Positions 24,497-36,383 of a stretch of DNA of 64,000 bases are shown here, one piece after another. Numbering within the stretch: position 1 is the first letter of the stretch; every line of letters begins with the position of its first letter. The translations under genes and the position numbers were made by a program. Below the pieces are notes generated by a model, which saw only the letters and a program-made list of their open reading frames with translations, had not been told where the DNA came from and did no database searches. Source of the stretch: Ceratothoa steindachneri (Eukaryota; Arthropoda; Malacostraca; Isopoda; Cymothoidae); the NCBI GenBank assembly GCA_963969495.1, contig OZ018318.1, forward strand, positions 96,749,413 through 96,813,412. Direction: 5' to 3'.

Positions 24497-24528
24497 ATCT
24501 AAATAAACATAGACACACTCTTATATGC

Positions 24529-24567
24529 GGTTGTTCTCAGGCTCAAATATTGCGAACAACCTGAGAA
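24529..24567. repeat. Two overlapping 8-bp hairpins
   Basis: GGTTGTTC (24529-24536) pairs with GAACAACC (24554-24561), and TTCTCAGG (24534-24541) pairs with CCTGAGAA (24560-24567). The two stems share bases and so exclude each other. Function unknown. Confidence 0.7.
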
Positions 24568-24929
24568 TTTGACTAATTCCCTTCTGACCAAACATCTTTT
24601 TTTTAAATAAGCATGGCTTATAGAATACAGCCATTTTATGTTTTTAGCGCCAAACAGTTAAAGATCAACTTCATAGATTTTTTTACAAAACTTTTACTGG
24701 ATTTTCTTATCAATGATTTTTCAGCATTTATCTCTACTCTCATAAATTCATTTATGAGAATCTGCCCTCAACCTAAAAATAATAAAATCAGCAAGTAAAG
24801 ATATTTTTTGTGACACAATATAAGACTTTCAAACAATATGCATCTCTATTTATTTGATACATTACTTTTATTTCAGAAGAACATCTCCTGCTTCCCTCTC
24901 AGGAATTCAACAATTTTACAAGTCAATTT

Positions 24930-25385
24930 ATACAATTTCGGATCATGCTCAAATAGTCGATTACTCCACATAGTAATCGAACTTGATCTGAAAGTAGTAA
25001 CTCTAAATAATGTTGTTGTGCAATTTGTAGCCAAAAAAACTCTGTAATGGCATTTAGCTGGTGGTAAAGAATTAATGCCACATGTCATAGAGAGAATCAT
25101 TCTTAATAGAAATGGAAAAGGAGAGTATGTTTTCGTTCACAGAATACCCCTAAATCCATTAGAGACACAATTGGCATTTGCCTTCAGAAGACTGTATTTC
25201 CCAATTCGTGTAAATTTTCCAATATGATTTAAAAATATCGTAAGGTTATACTCGATTAGTGGCAGAGTTACAATTATGGACCTAAATGTTGATTGCTCTA
25301 GAATTGGACGCCAAATAAAATATGTTTTTATATGCTCCAGAAGGAAAAACTAGGTATAATTTCTAGCAATAAATTCTAGGGCTTT
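24930..25385 (+). pseudogene. Helitron-type Pif1-like helicase, C-terminal fragment
   Basis: In Helitrons the RepHel protein joins a HUH nuclease to a Pif1-like helicase. Here a plus-strand reading with frame switches gives the helicase tail: LCNG near 25045, an IILNRNGKGEYVFVHRIPL segment (25098-25155), FAFRRLYFPIRVNF (25178-25220; family F-x-x-RRxQFPIRLAF), then after a stop a GLDL-like stretch and FLYAPEGKTRYNF (about 25328-25365), matching the usual NLFVYAPEGKT ending. The TINKAQGQ motif that normally follows is lost. No Rep domain or 3' CTRR hairpin was identified. It is a small relic. Confidence 0.6.
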
Positions 25386-25989
25386 GCTGAACAAGATTAG
25401 ATTAATTTTATAGAATGAGAATATTGTTTGTGAAAAAGAAAAAAAGAAAAAATTCAAATACGTCTTACATAATTTCCGAACGCACATTTTACCTGGGTAA
25501 AGACGGCTATTTCTGCTAGTGTATGTGTATATATATATATATAAAAATCTAGTTTAGGTGAATCAATATAAAATGAAAGTGTACAAATTGGCTATTAACC
25601 ACACCAGTGTAAGTTACTTAAACTTGGACTCCATTAGTAAATATTCAGCTTTTATTCGGGTAAGAGCATAGCGAATTTTTCTAAGAATCCACCTGCAGTC
25701 TAAAATCAATACTCAATACTCGCGGCCCTGTCCACCGAGAGAACTTTGATTAATACCAGGTTGAGAAAAGGAGAAATATACCAGCGAATGACAGTTTCGC
25801 ATCTGACACTCTAATATAGATAAGGAGCAGGACATTCTTCGTCAGTTTCAGACAGAACTTCTTTGATGACTCGGTTCATTCTATGACCGAGCTTCTTAAG
25901 AAGATGGTGTTAGCAGATAAACATCCTTAGAGCCGTGTACCAGGAACTGTGATACCACTTACATGTACTGAAGATGAGGAAGCTTCGCA
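25386..25989. other. Spacer, nothing recognised
   Basis: A short (TA) run lies at 25530-25543. The sequence from 25850 may hold the decayed N-terminus of the mariner relic that follows. Confidence 0.45.
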
Positions 25990-26560
25990 CATAGGCTATC
26001 AGAGTAAGCCGTAAAGTGAAATTACCTGCACTTATCAACGAAGTCATGCGCCAGATAGAGCCAGCATTTTTAATTTTCTTTAGGGAAAAGAAAACTTTCT
26101 TGCAGTATTGGAAGATAAACAAGCAGAGTGATTGCTGTCTGTTCGAATACTTAAAAGGAGTTCTAACAGTCACGCACATCCAATTCCACTGTAATTCACT
26201 GTGAAAGTTTAGAAGGAAGTAATGGAGACTGTAATCAGGCTTGGAAGGACCAAATAGCTTCACAGAAGCATTACTACGCGTTTGTTCAACAACGTCCAGC
26301 ACCACTCTTTCCCAGACTTCCCAGCTCCCCCACCTGCAATCCCCTAGATTAGTTGGTTAGTGGCGTTGTTAAGGAGGATGTCAACAAGGCTGTTCAATAA
26401 AATTTATGATGTCTGAGGTACGCCATTGTGGAGATAATGTCCTCCAGAGACAAGGACTCCCTAACTAAGGCATAACTATTTCAGGTCCTGATTGGAACAG
26501 ATCATGATGGTAGTTAAGGCCATTTTGAATAATTTGAAATTATGTAGGTGGCAAAAAGAA
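25990..26560 (+). pseudogene. Mariner/maT-like transposase relic
   Basis: Plus-strand readings give FLIFFREKKTFLQYWKINKQ (about 26070-26130), resembling the IFSDEK-TF-V block with the catalytic D replaced by R, then near 26310-26390 SPTCNPLD and LVSGVVKEDVNKAV, resembling SPDLNPLDYFVWGVVEKDVN, and KDSLTKA near 26450. Stops and shifts are frequent and the second aspartate is not seen. A 131-codon minus frame at 25910-26305 is a shadow. Confidence 0.5.
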
Positions 26561-29500
26561 GGAAATAGCAAGCTGCTGGTCAAATATAAGTATAGTAGAA
26601 GGCAGAAAGTGGGCCTGGTTATTATGACATGCAGTTTTAAATTTTGTTTTCTAATTTCTATTTATACTTTGTTTGGGGTATGTCCCTTTTTAGTCGTGTG
26701 TGAGTCTAGTCGCGGGTGACTCTACATCTTACTATTTCGGTCGTCTGTCGGTCGGACCCGTTTAACTTTTATTGCTTTTTGTAATAACATTGTAATTTTT
26801 CGGCTGATTCTATCAAAATCTGAATCCTATAAGTTGTTTTACATCCGTACATAATATAGTTGCCAAAGTCCTCTTAAGATTAGCCCGGGAATTTTTCTTT
26901 AAATCAATCACATTCAGGCAACTCTTCAACAAACTGCCACGATGTAATCCGACTATAGTTACCTAATGCCTCAGTAGATGAGATAAGGCAAGAAAACAGT
27001 TTGTTATTCTCCATTAGTCCTTGTCATTTTATATTGTTCATTGAGTTTGCGCTTTAGTACATTTTTATATTTGGTAAATATCATGTCTGTGAGAAATAAA
27101 TCTTCCTTACTGTCATTAATGTTTTAATTCATTTTCTCTCATTGCTGCCAAATCTCACCAATATTATTTTGACCTTCAATTGAACTTGTGTTTAATCAGG
27201 CTGTTTCATTTAGCGTGGTTAGCAAATTTATGGTGGTAGATCTTTTTGTAAACAATTTACTATATATATATATAATTTATTTTTTACTAACTAAATGAAG
27301 TCCTTGTTTCGAATCGTTTATAATTTTTTTTTATTCCTTTGTATATTCATTATTTAAAGTGTGTATACTCATGTTTCATCATGACAGCTTGAAAAGAGCT
27401 ATATATAGAGTTTGAACATCTCTAAGCCTGCCCTCTGAATTTATTTTGTTAATTGATACAAACATATTTCTACCTCGTTTTTGATTCAACTAGAGGGTAT
27501 AGATTTCTCCATTAACGTATTTTTTTAATTATATTATTTTTCCTAACTTTATCATGGTTCAACTTAGACGCCGTATCTTGATTGTTGTTTTTATCATCAT
27601 TTTCATCGCTTTATTCAATTTGTTGCTATTTTGATCTATCTACTATAATAAAAGACTTTGACTATTTTAATTTTAATCAAATTAAAATGAAGACTTACAC
27701 TTCGTTTTGAGCTAATTGAAATTATCAGAGTTGTTTATTAGAATCACTTATAAGAATGGTGACATGAATTCGATCATCGTCACTATTCACTCGGTCTTTA
27801 TAGGACACTTTCCTACAATTATTTCATTTGCATTCATACTCTCCTTATTTTATTATCAAGTTTATTATAATTAAACAGGAATATCATGTTCATTTTACAT
27901 TACTCAATCCATGTTGTCTTTTAATTACTAATTTTTAAATTAGCAATAGATAAAATGTAGATTCATAATGCCCTTCTAGATTAAACGTATTTGGGAAAAA
28001 GGAAATTTTCCGCAAATCTGATACATAAGAATTTCCCTTTATAAAGGCATGGCAGTAATTTTCTTAATGGTGAATGACTTTAATTAGGACTGATTAATAT
28101 ATGAATTTTCTCTTAAAATATTCAATAAATTATATTTTTTACATTAAGGGTTTTAGTACGCTAAAGAACATAAAAAATTATTATCCGTAATACAGGTTAA
28201 GAGGCATAATTCTGAAATATGTCATTTTTATATTTCCTTTTATTACGCTGATAGTAAAAGGTATTCGTGGTGATAAATTAAACCAAAGAGCACGCATGAA
28301 TGAACCATTCTTTTGTATAAGACTCATGGCTTAAATATAATGAAGCAGAGGCAATGTAGGAAAATTATTTATGAGAATTCAAAGGGTTATAATGTTAAAC
28401 TGGTAAATAGCAGGTTGGCCACTATGCAGATTTTGTAAGGACCAACTTTCTTTAATAAAAGTGTATTATTGAATTTAAGCAAGTTTTAAACTATCTGTGG
28501 ACCGTAAGGACGCTTGATATTATGTAGCGCAATATAATCATCAAAAGGGTTGCAAATGGAAACAATAATATTATTCTTTCTGTAATTAATGGACCGAATA
28601 GATAAATAGCTAATGGCGTTGTTATTAATTACAATATTTATAACAAACCAAACTTTTCCTCCAATGGAAAACTATAGAGAATGAAATAACACCAAAAGAT
28701 GAAAAAGACTAAAAACTCAATGTAGGTTGGCGATCAAATGTAATAATATATGGAAAAAATTTCATAAACCTCTCGTTAAAACGTTATACGCACGATAATG
28801 GTCATTATCGATAAAAGCCAACTTTATATCGCCTATTCTCAGCGCGCCATCCTAGAACAAGAATAATAAAGTCTCGTCTAGTATTGGATGAAAAACCATT
28901 AGAAAAATAGCATGTAATACATAGAATAGCATGATAATATAGGATAATAGTCCTCATATTTGCAGCAATACTTGTAAATAAGGCTTTTCTTCACAACCAA
29001 TTAGCAAGGCAATTATTGTACTTACATATGTTAATCACGGAGGGGGTGGGGAGGTGAACCTAATTGTGGACTAAATGATTTTTCGATATTTTATTAAGAA
29101 TTCATTAGAATAACTTGCAAAAGCTTTCCTTAACCAAATGAGTTCCTGAATATTTCTAAAATGTTCTAATATGTAATGGTTATTGGATATGGTATTAAAA
29201 ATCTTTAGGTGAAACTAAGCACCAAAAAATGCAATGAATGATAAAATTTGCTTCTTCTTTATGACCAAATACCTTATATTATGATATTATAGTTGAAGAT
29301 ATGTTACCCCGGATTCATTTATTTGTACCGAATCATAAGAGTAAGAACTAAAAAATATTAAATCTTATTAGAAGTAAGAACTTTCGTTTTACTTCAGATG
29401 TTTTTAGGAACAAATGGGAGTATAATATCCGTTCGAACGACCGATATGTTTACATTGAAGAGTAAATTAAAGGAGTATTAATTCGTGATTTTCCAAATTA

Positions 29501-29718
29501 TTATAGTAGAGTAGTTGCAAAGGTGTGAGGAAGATCTCTACTGCTAATGTTGAACGATGTAAATTGAGTTTTAATAAATATATTTAAGTATGAAACTTCA
29601 ACGTTCTCTGGATTATACAAGATTAAAGTAATATTAATTTTTCTTAAACCTAGCTGTGAAAAGGAAGATATTATTTGTAATATAAAGAAGTACATGGAGA
29701 CAACATTGCTGCATTAGA
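26561..29718. other. 3.1 kb AT-rich spacer, nothing recognised
   Basis: No domain motif on either strand. A short TA run at 27260-27277 is the only repeat noted. Confidence 0.5.
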
Positions 29719-29719
29719 C

Positions 29720-29917
29720 CACAAGTTATTTTGAAGATATCAGACAAAGTTACAACTTGAGGCTAACAATTAACTTACCTCCATTTTTTATGGTGATTGT
29801 AGTATAGTATTGCTAAAGCACAAGTTATTTTGAAGATACCAGACAAATTTACAACTTAAAGCTAATAACTATTTACTGCCAAGTATTTATGCTGATTGTA
29901 GTTCAGTTCTTGCTAAA
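29720..29917. repeat. Tandem duplication, two units of 99 bp
   Basis: CACAAGTTATTTTGAAGATA starts at 29720 and again at 29819. The rest of each unit (TTACAACTT, GCTAA, CTGATTGTAGT-like) matches with scattered changes. Confidence 0.85.
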
Positions 29918-31526
29918 TCCTAGTGAAGGAAAAGTTCCTAATGATATTAGCAACAAAGGTATTATGTCTACAAGAGGAATGCTTATCCAAAGGGAAAATG
30001 CGATATCAAAAATATGTATTGATGTTGGTTATCTTTGTTTTTACTTTACCTTCCTATGTTTAAGAGAACTTTGGCACCAAAATGTGACATTTTTTTCCAT
30101 CAATTCAAACCTAGTCCAAAATATTCCATTAGTTCCTTATAAAGCTTTTAATACAGTTATCGATCAAAATGAGGTTTAAACTATTCAACTAAGTATGAAA
30201 GTTTATAGCAACCTACTTGAATGCCCCTTAAACCAAATAAAACCTAAACCTGGGACTCTTCAAATGATTCTAATCAGAATATGCTCTCCACTTTTAGCAG
30301 ATTAATAATAAACTCATTGCACCATCATATTATTAGAGCAGAAATTGATACATGTTTTGAAAAAAATAAAGATACATTTGAGATGCCGTTTCTGATTAGG
30401 AGCATACAATTTCCAGTGAAAACCTTTTCTTCCATTCAACTCTAATTCCTATAAAACAGGTGAAAATATCACCTAAGTTAAAAGAATACGTTTATATCCT
30501 TTCGATTTCGGTGCAGTTAATTTGTACCTAATTTAATTTTTATTTCGAAACTATTTATTTTCTTTATTAATTACACTGGTGTTCGTGATTTTAAAGGAGA
30601 AAAAAGATTGGTTTTTCTTAGGCTAGTTTCTCATGCTGATTCCTTCTGTTATATTGGTACTGAGCAATTTGTCCATTAGCATATTTCCAATTTTATATGC
30701 AGGCTTTCCAGTTCTTATAGATCTGAGGAAGGTTACAAAACACTCTAATAGGCTGATCAAGGAAGAGTAGCCTATTAATTATTTTCCGCTTGTTCTGGTT
30801 AAAGACCACATATCTTTTTAAATACCAGCAGTATTCGTACTAAAGGTTGACGCTCCAACAGCCTCGAAAGCAGGGATTCATTACTCTAAACGCTTGTGAA
30901 GACACTCGCCTTGTTTGCACTGAATTCGGAAAATTCTCGCGAAAATAGACCAGATGAGATATGAGGAATCGCATTTTGACTTTCATAGTTAAACAACAGT
31001 ACACGGAAATAATGAAAAGTATCAAACTACGTGCGCTTTTTAATGTGATGCCTCATCTTTCCTCTTATATTCTAATCTCTAATCTTCCAAGCTCAAAATA
31101 TTTACTGTTGTGCTTCCCACGACGACAATTTTTTCCAAGCCACTCCAACTCTCTTATTTTATAAGAAAAAAAATTTTACGTAGCCATAAATCGTTTATCT
31201 AAATGTTTGAATCTTTTTTTATATTTACCACTTGTTTTTATAGGCTCAAATAATGAGCAATATTTATATTAGTAAACCAGTCTACAAAATATTTTAAACA
31301 CGTCACTGAGTTGGCCTTGGAGATGTCAATAGATCTTAAGTAAAAGTATATTAAGGTACTCTTACCTGCTATTCAGGACATCTTCATGTTTACTCCATAT
31401 AAAAGGAAATTTACATAAAATATATTAAACGCATGGCCTTGTGTACCTTGGAAATTTCATTTACCTACTTATCATATTTTGGAAAATATTTTAATAACAA
31501 AGAATCGTTTTCCTCTCATTTTCCTC

Positions 31527-31531
<5 letters not shown>
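29918..31531. other. AT-rich spacer, nothing recognised
   Basis: A 96-codon plus frame at 29889-30179 overlaps the tandem duplication and has no motif I recognise. Others are shorter. Confidence 0.5.

Positions 31532-31607
<76 letters not shown>
31532..31607. repeat. (TA)n microsatellite
   Basis: Uninterrupted TA array of about 76 bp. Confidence 0.98.
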
Positions 31608-31610
<3 letters not shown>

Positions 31611-32243
31611 AATTCCAAATCACATATTAACGTTCAAACTACTTGAAAGCAATATTTAAAATAGGGAAAAACATTATCACACAAATAACAATTAGGGACA
31701 AATATGGTGAAATTCATCCATTATTTCTTTACGTTTTCTGAACAGTGATGTCTGTTATTATCATGGGTGCACGGTGGTGGCAAATAACCAGCGATTTCTC
31801 AGGCTTCGTGTGCAGCAAGTTCTACGCAAAGGCTGCTAAAACTAATTGCTTGAACTAATGCAGTCGTGAAAAAGAAACCTATCATTCCAACTAAATAGTG
31901 CTAGTTGATTACCAAAAAAATCGCTGGCCCTCACATGTCATCTGTGACTACTGCGTGCACTCTCTTAAACTTCTACATTTCACATACACTCGCTCACACT
32001 TTAATATTTCGGTAGATATTTTATCTAGATATCTTAACCCTTTTTAATCTCCGTTTTCTGATATTTTATTTCCACATTTAACACTCGTTCTGTTTTGCTC
32101 TTTTCGTTGTACCGTGAGCGGGACAACACTTAGTTTTCTCCTATATATCACGTTCTTGTAAAATAATTCTTTTTGATAATGAAGTGAATAATAAAGTTCC
32201 GAATTACTTGGATTCCACTTTTCAACATTTCTGCTTGATATTT

Positions 32244-32245
<2 letters not shown>
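31608..32245. other. Spacer, nothing recognised
   Basis: No coding motif. Base composition is slightly less AT-rich than the neighbours near 31740-31960. Confidence 0.5.

Positions 32246-32309
<64 letters not shown>
32246..32309. repeat. (TA)n microsatellite
   Basis: TA array of about 64 bp. Confidence 0.98.
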
Positions 32310-32311
<2 letters not shown>

Positions 32312-33255
32312 TTAATCGTATCCCACCCTAATAACAGAGGCCACAACGTCCTGGCGCTTGGCAGTGTAACCCGATTACCTACCCTCCCCTCTCTCCCCTC
32401 GACTCGCGGACCACCAGAAGGCCTCCTTCAACCATAAAGAAGTACGAAAGTACGAATGATTATATTTCTGGGCCAGCGAGCATAACATTGGTTAAACAGG
32501 CACTATTTCCCCTAAGAGTTCGGATCTAATTTCGCGTCATAGACGAAATTAGAAGAGCGGCGACCAAAAGCCAGAAGATGCCTTTAAGGCTAAGTGGAAG
32601 AGGCTTGGAGAAGGGTGGTTGGAGGAGCGAAGCTTAATTACTAAGCCCTAATCCCCCACACCTTACCCTAACCCTAGTGGGTTAGGGAGGTATATAGACG
32701 GATAACTGGAGAAGTAAGAAAAAAGATAGAGTTAGTAATCGACAGGACGAAGACCGGCGGCAGTGCCCGGCAACAAAAGACAGGAACAGAGAAGAAGCTC
32801 ATGCTGAGCCAGTTCCTGGTGGTCACACCGAAAATGAGTTTTTTTTGGTATTGAGAATCACTCTCTTACATATCTCGTCAAAGAAATCACTATCCAGGTT
32901 TGCAACAAAAAACAGAAAGAGTCCTCGCCATTGAGAAATACCCAAAGTGAAATCCCTCACCCCTCTCTCCATTCGTCAAGGGATTCACTTGTTTTCTCAT
33001 CGCTCGTCAGTGCGAACCATTCTAAGATTAACCCGAAGATTGGAAAAAGCCTACCTTCATGGTCTAGTTGTTTAAATCATCTGACTAAGAAAACGTGCTT
33101 AACGCCATCCATTGCCCTACCCGAAATCACCGGTTGCTTCGAGCCCGTCTCCGCGCCACTCAAACAGCTGGGTGTATGTGAACACGCCCATGCGTGTTCC
33201 GCAAAAAAACATTTTTTCCTCTACATAAAATTCAAGGCCAAGGTGTTTAATTAAG
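32310..33255 (+). repeat. GC-richer LTR-like block
   Basis: A compositional island between two AT-rich tracts. It contains a TATATAGA TATA-like box near 32690, a perfect 8-bp stem CCCTAACC/GGTTAGGG around 32661-32682 and another stem AATTTCG/CGAAATT around 32528-32551. The general look is that of a solo LTR, but I cannot define TG...CA ends or a target duplication. A 107-codon plus frame (32931-33254) lies in its right half and shows no recognisable domain. An unrelated exon cannot be excluded. Confidence 0.35.
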
Positions 33256-33617
33256 GGTAAAGAAATTCAATTGTTTTTGAGTGTCAATTAGCGGACAATA
33301 TTAAAGTGAGCTTTTGGTAAACCATTACTTTATATTCTTTTGTTTTAAATTAGTAATTCTAACATAAACTCGTTTATTCATAGCTGTATAGTTTGTTTTT
33401 TTAGATTTCACTTTTTTATGTTGTAATTAAAGATATATTTTCCCTAGAAGTATCTAATTGAATCAACTAAAGGCTGCACATGGCACTAGAAATCCTCAAA
33501 GATTAAATAACGTAAAAATAATATAGCACTCTTAGAGAAAACGTAATCAAAGAGTTATTCAAATATGTAACAAACCTACGTACGTACACCACCACTCGGT
33601 CTTTACAATAGCACGAC

Positions 33618-33621
<4 letters not shown>
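33256..33621. other. AT-rich spacer, nothing recognised
   Basis: No motif on either strand. Confidence 0.5.

Positions 33622-33681
<60 letters not shown>
33622..33681. repeat. (TA)n microsatellite
   Basis: TA array of about 60 bp. Confidence 0.98.
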
Positions 33682-33684
<3 letters not shown>

Positions 33685-34864
33685 GGGATTTTAGGTGTTC
33701 TTGCCTCACAAACTTCAAATCTCTTTTCTCAGGTTAAATCCAGCAACTTCAACTAATATTCATTTTATTCTCTTTCACCACTTCACCTAAACACCTACTA
33801 TTCACTCAACTTCACAAGCTAAAATATGTAAACGCATGGGAAAAATTGGCAAGTGATTGGGTAATGCAGCGTATCAAATATATTACTAATAGGCAATTGC
33901 TTTCTTTTATATATGAAATCTTCACTTTATAGTTCTGGAAATAGACAATTATACACTATAAGGATATTCTGTTCCACATACTTCTCACGATGAACCATGA
34001 AGGTTCTTTTATCTCTGTTTGGCTTCAAACTGATGCTACCTTACACATTAACCCTGAGGGAGTACTGGCCTTCGAGACTTCGGTCTTTACAGCGATTCTC
34101 TTACATTTTCAATGTGCGTTTTATTATGCGGTAGAAGGATATCTTCCACGATTTCCCGACCGGATTGCACAACTTACTTACCAATATTTATACTGACGTC
34201 GTAGTAGAATGATAACTAAGATAAATTCTGGGCCATTTCTTCCAGCTTCACTTTTCTTTGCCCTTTATTTATTCCATACAATCAGAGGATACCTCAATTA
34301 CTACTACCTCATTTGTATTGCTGCAATTACGGTAGGAAAGACTTAATTTTAAAGGTCAAAAGTAATCCTTTGAAGTTCCTCCCACTGCAGATATTTTAGG
34401 TATATTAAATTGCATTTTCACCTCGAGTTTGCAGGAATTCACAACATCATCACGCTTTATGAATATGCAAAGAGTTTTTCTGTTTAGGGGATATATCTTT
34501 CCATTCTAGTTATCAAGCTGCTTATATACCATATTCTATTAGTTTTCGTATTAATTGTAACCATTTTATTTACGTCTGCTAACAAATTAAGATTTAGAAA
34601 ATTACAAGCTCCAACAAATTCATGTTGGTTTGACTTTTCGTACAATTTTTTCCTGCTTAAGGTTGCAATTTCCAAGATTGAAATCATTGAAGAAAAATTC
34701 ACCTACTGAATCTAAGAAATTAGGCTCTGGTGATTCTTCTGTCGATTTTATTATGGAGCGATACTTGAGAATTTGGTGGACTACCTGGAAAGAGAATTCT
34801 CTCTCCCACTCAAATGGGACGAGCATATCGACCGTAGATGAAGTGTAAACACGAACTCAGTTGG
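33682..34864. other. AT-rich spacer, nothing recognised
   Basis: Overlapping short frames on both strands at 34484-34848 have no motif. Confidence 0.5.
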
Positions 34865-35830
34865 AAAAAGGATATGTTTATCGCTGTAATAAAATCTTCT
34901 TAACTCATTATCCTCGTTTCAACGCCTAGTTGCAAGGTGTTCAGATGGGAAGGGATATGTGTATAGCTGTAATAAAATCTCCTTGACTCATTATTCTACT
35001 TCCAAATACGTGATCGCAAGGTAACATTCATAAATCGCACTTCGACGAAGTGTATAAACCCATGATGAGAATCCCGGGATGAAGTAAATTGACAAAATAC
35101 ACTTCCTTTCGTGTTGATATGCCGTTGTGTTTATGTGATTTCTCCCTTGGGAGCGAGTGAGTTCGTTTCAGATTGTTGACTTGAATTGTTGGCATCGCAC
35201 AGTGGCATAGCATAATTAAATGACAAGCGTGAAAAATATGATACATCAGATTTCTATGAAGCCTTGTTTTGTAAGGAGGTAATACAATAAAGCATATTGA
35301 AAGTTTCTCGAAAAAATCATGATGCATCGGCTTTCTCTGGAGCCTTATTTTGGGAGAAGGAAATCCATTAAAGCACGTTGAAAATTTATGGTTAAAAATC
35401 TACTATTTCCAGTAAGGATGAGTTGGGTTCAGTGTGTTGACTCGAATAGTTGGCCCCGTATAGCGGCAGACCTAGCGTTTTTGTGCAGGAGAAAAAACTT
35501 CAGGGCAACGCGTAAACCATTGACCCATATTTCGATGACAGGCGAGAAAGAGAAAAATGATAAAAATCTAAGAATATCGATTTTGATTTTTTCTATGTAT
35601 TATCTCAAATGCAGAAAAGTATAGTAAAAGGAGGGAGGTAGAATTCTATACTTTAATTATTTAGTATTGCATACATGAAATATTCCAGGTATGAATACTT
35701 TTGTTGGTGCCAAGCAAGACAAAAGATAATGCATCGGGTGTCTCTGAACCCTTATTTCGTGAGAAGGAAATCCCTTAAACATGGTGAAAATTTCTCGTTA
35801 AAAATCCACTGTTTAAACAATCAAAAGATT
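34865..35830. repeat. Degenerate local repeats
   Basis: GGATATGT-TATxGCTGTAATAAAATCT recurs at about 34869 and 34953 (spacing 84). A longer module (GCATCGG, TCTCTG-A-CC, GAGAAGGAAATCC-TTAAA) recurs at about 35323 and 35733, with a weaker copy at about 35242. A third phrase (GTTGACTxGAATxGTTGGC) recurs at about 35178 and 35437. The order suggests an old, diverged tandem array of roughly 250-300 bp units. Confidence 0.65.
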
Positions 35831-36379
35831 CTTCATCCCGTTGTTAACATATTACAGTAGATGAATGCATTCATTAAGATATTTATGTAACTTACGAGTG
35901 TACGCGTAGGCGTATGATCAGGTGAGTAGATGCGTTGTTTCTCCTATAGAGTTAAGAAAAAATATATTAGTTGCAGTTTGTGAGCGAATTTATGAAGAAT
36001 TTCGCAAGAGTTTCGATATGTTGGAGCGACCACTAGTTCAGCTACTACGTTAAACCTATTGAACATCCTTTATATGTTAAGTAACATTAATCTTCTAGAT
36101 TCAGTAAGAGAAACACTAACAAACCAAACAACTGTAGTGTTCCAGTAATTCCACCACGCTAGAAGTAAACCTCCATATGAATACCTTCAAAAGAATATTA
36201 AAATTTTTTTTCGGCTTAATTACTACTCAGAATGTTAAAAACTTCCAGAGTAAATAACATGCACTTTTAACGTGTCAGTATTATTATTATCAACATTGGT
36301 AGAAGAACCTTTTGACTTTACTTGAGTTTCAGTCCAAACCTGCAAACACAGCTCTTTTAGATAAATTTCTTTTCATAGG
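35831..36379. other. AT-rich spacer, nothing recognised
   Basis: No motif on either strand. Confidence 0.5.
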
Positions 36380-36383
36380 TTAA

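Noticed and set aside
24268..24498. Reading frames rich in Tyr-Ile repeats (also near 31433, 32044, 33503, 42621, 61774)
   Set aside because: They are translations of (TA)n microsatellites and carry no protein signal.
25910..26305. 131-codon minus-strand frame
   Set aside because: It is opposite a plus-strand mariner relic and resembles nothing I know.
32655..32690. CCCTAACCC / GGGTTAGGG resembling telomere repeats
   Set aside because: There is only one partial unit on each side of a hairpin, with no array.
32931..33254. 107-codon plus frame as a host exon
   Set aside because: No recognisable domain, no clear splice context, and it lies in a block that looks like an LTR.
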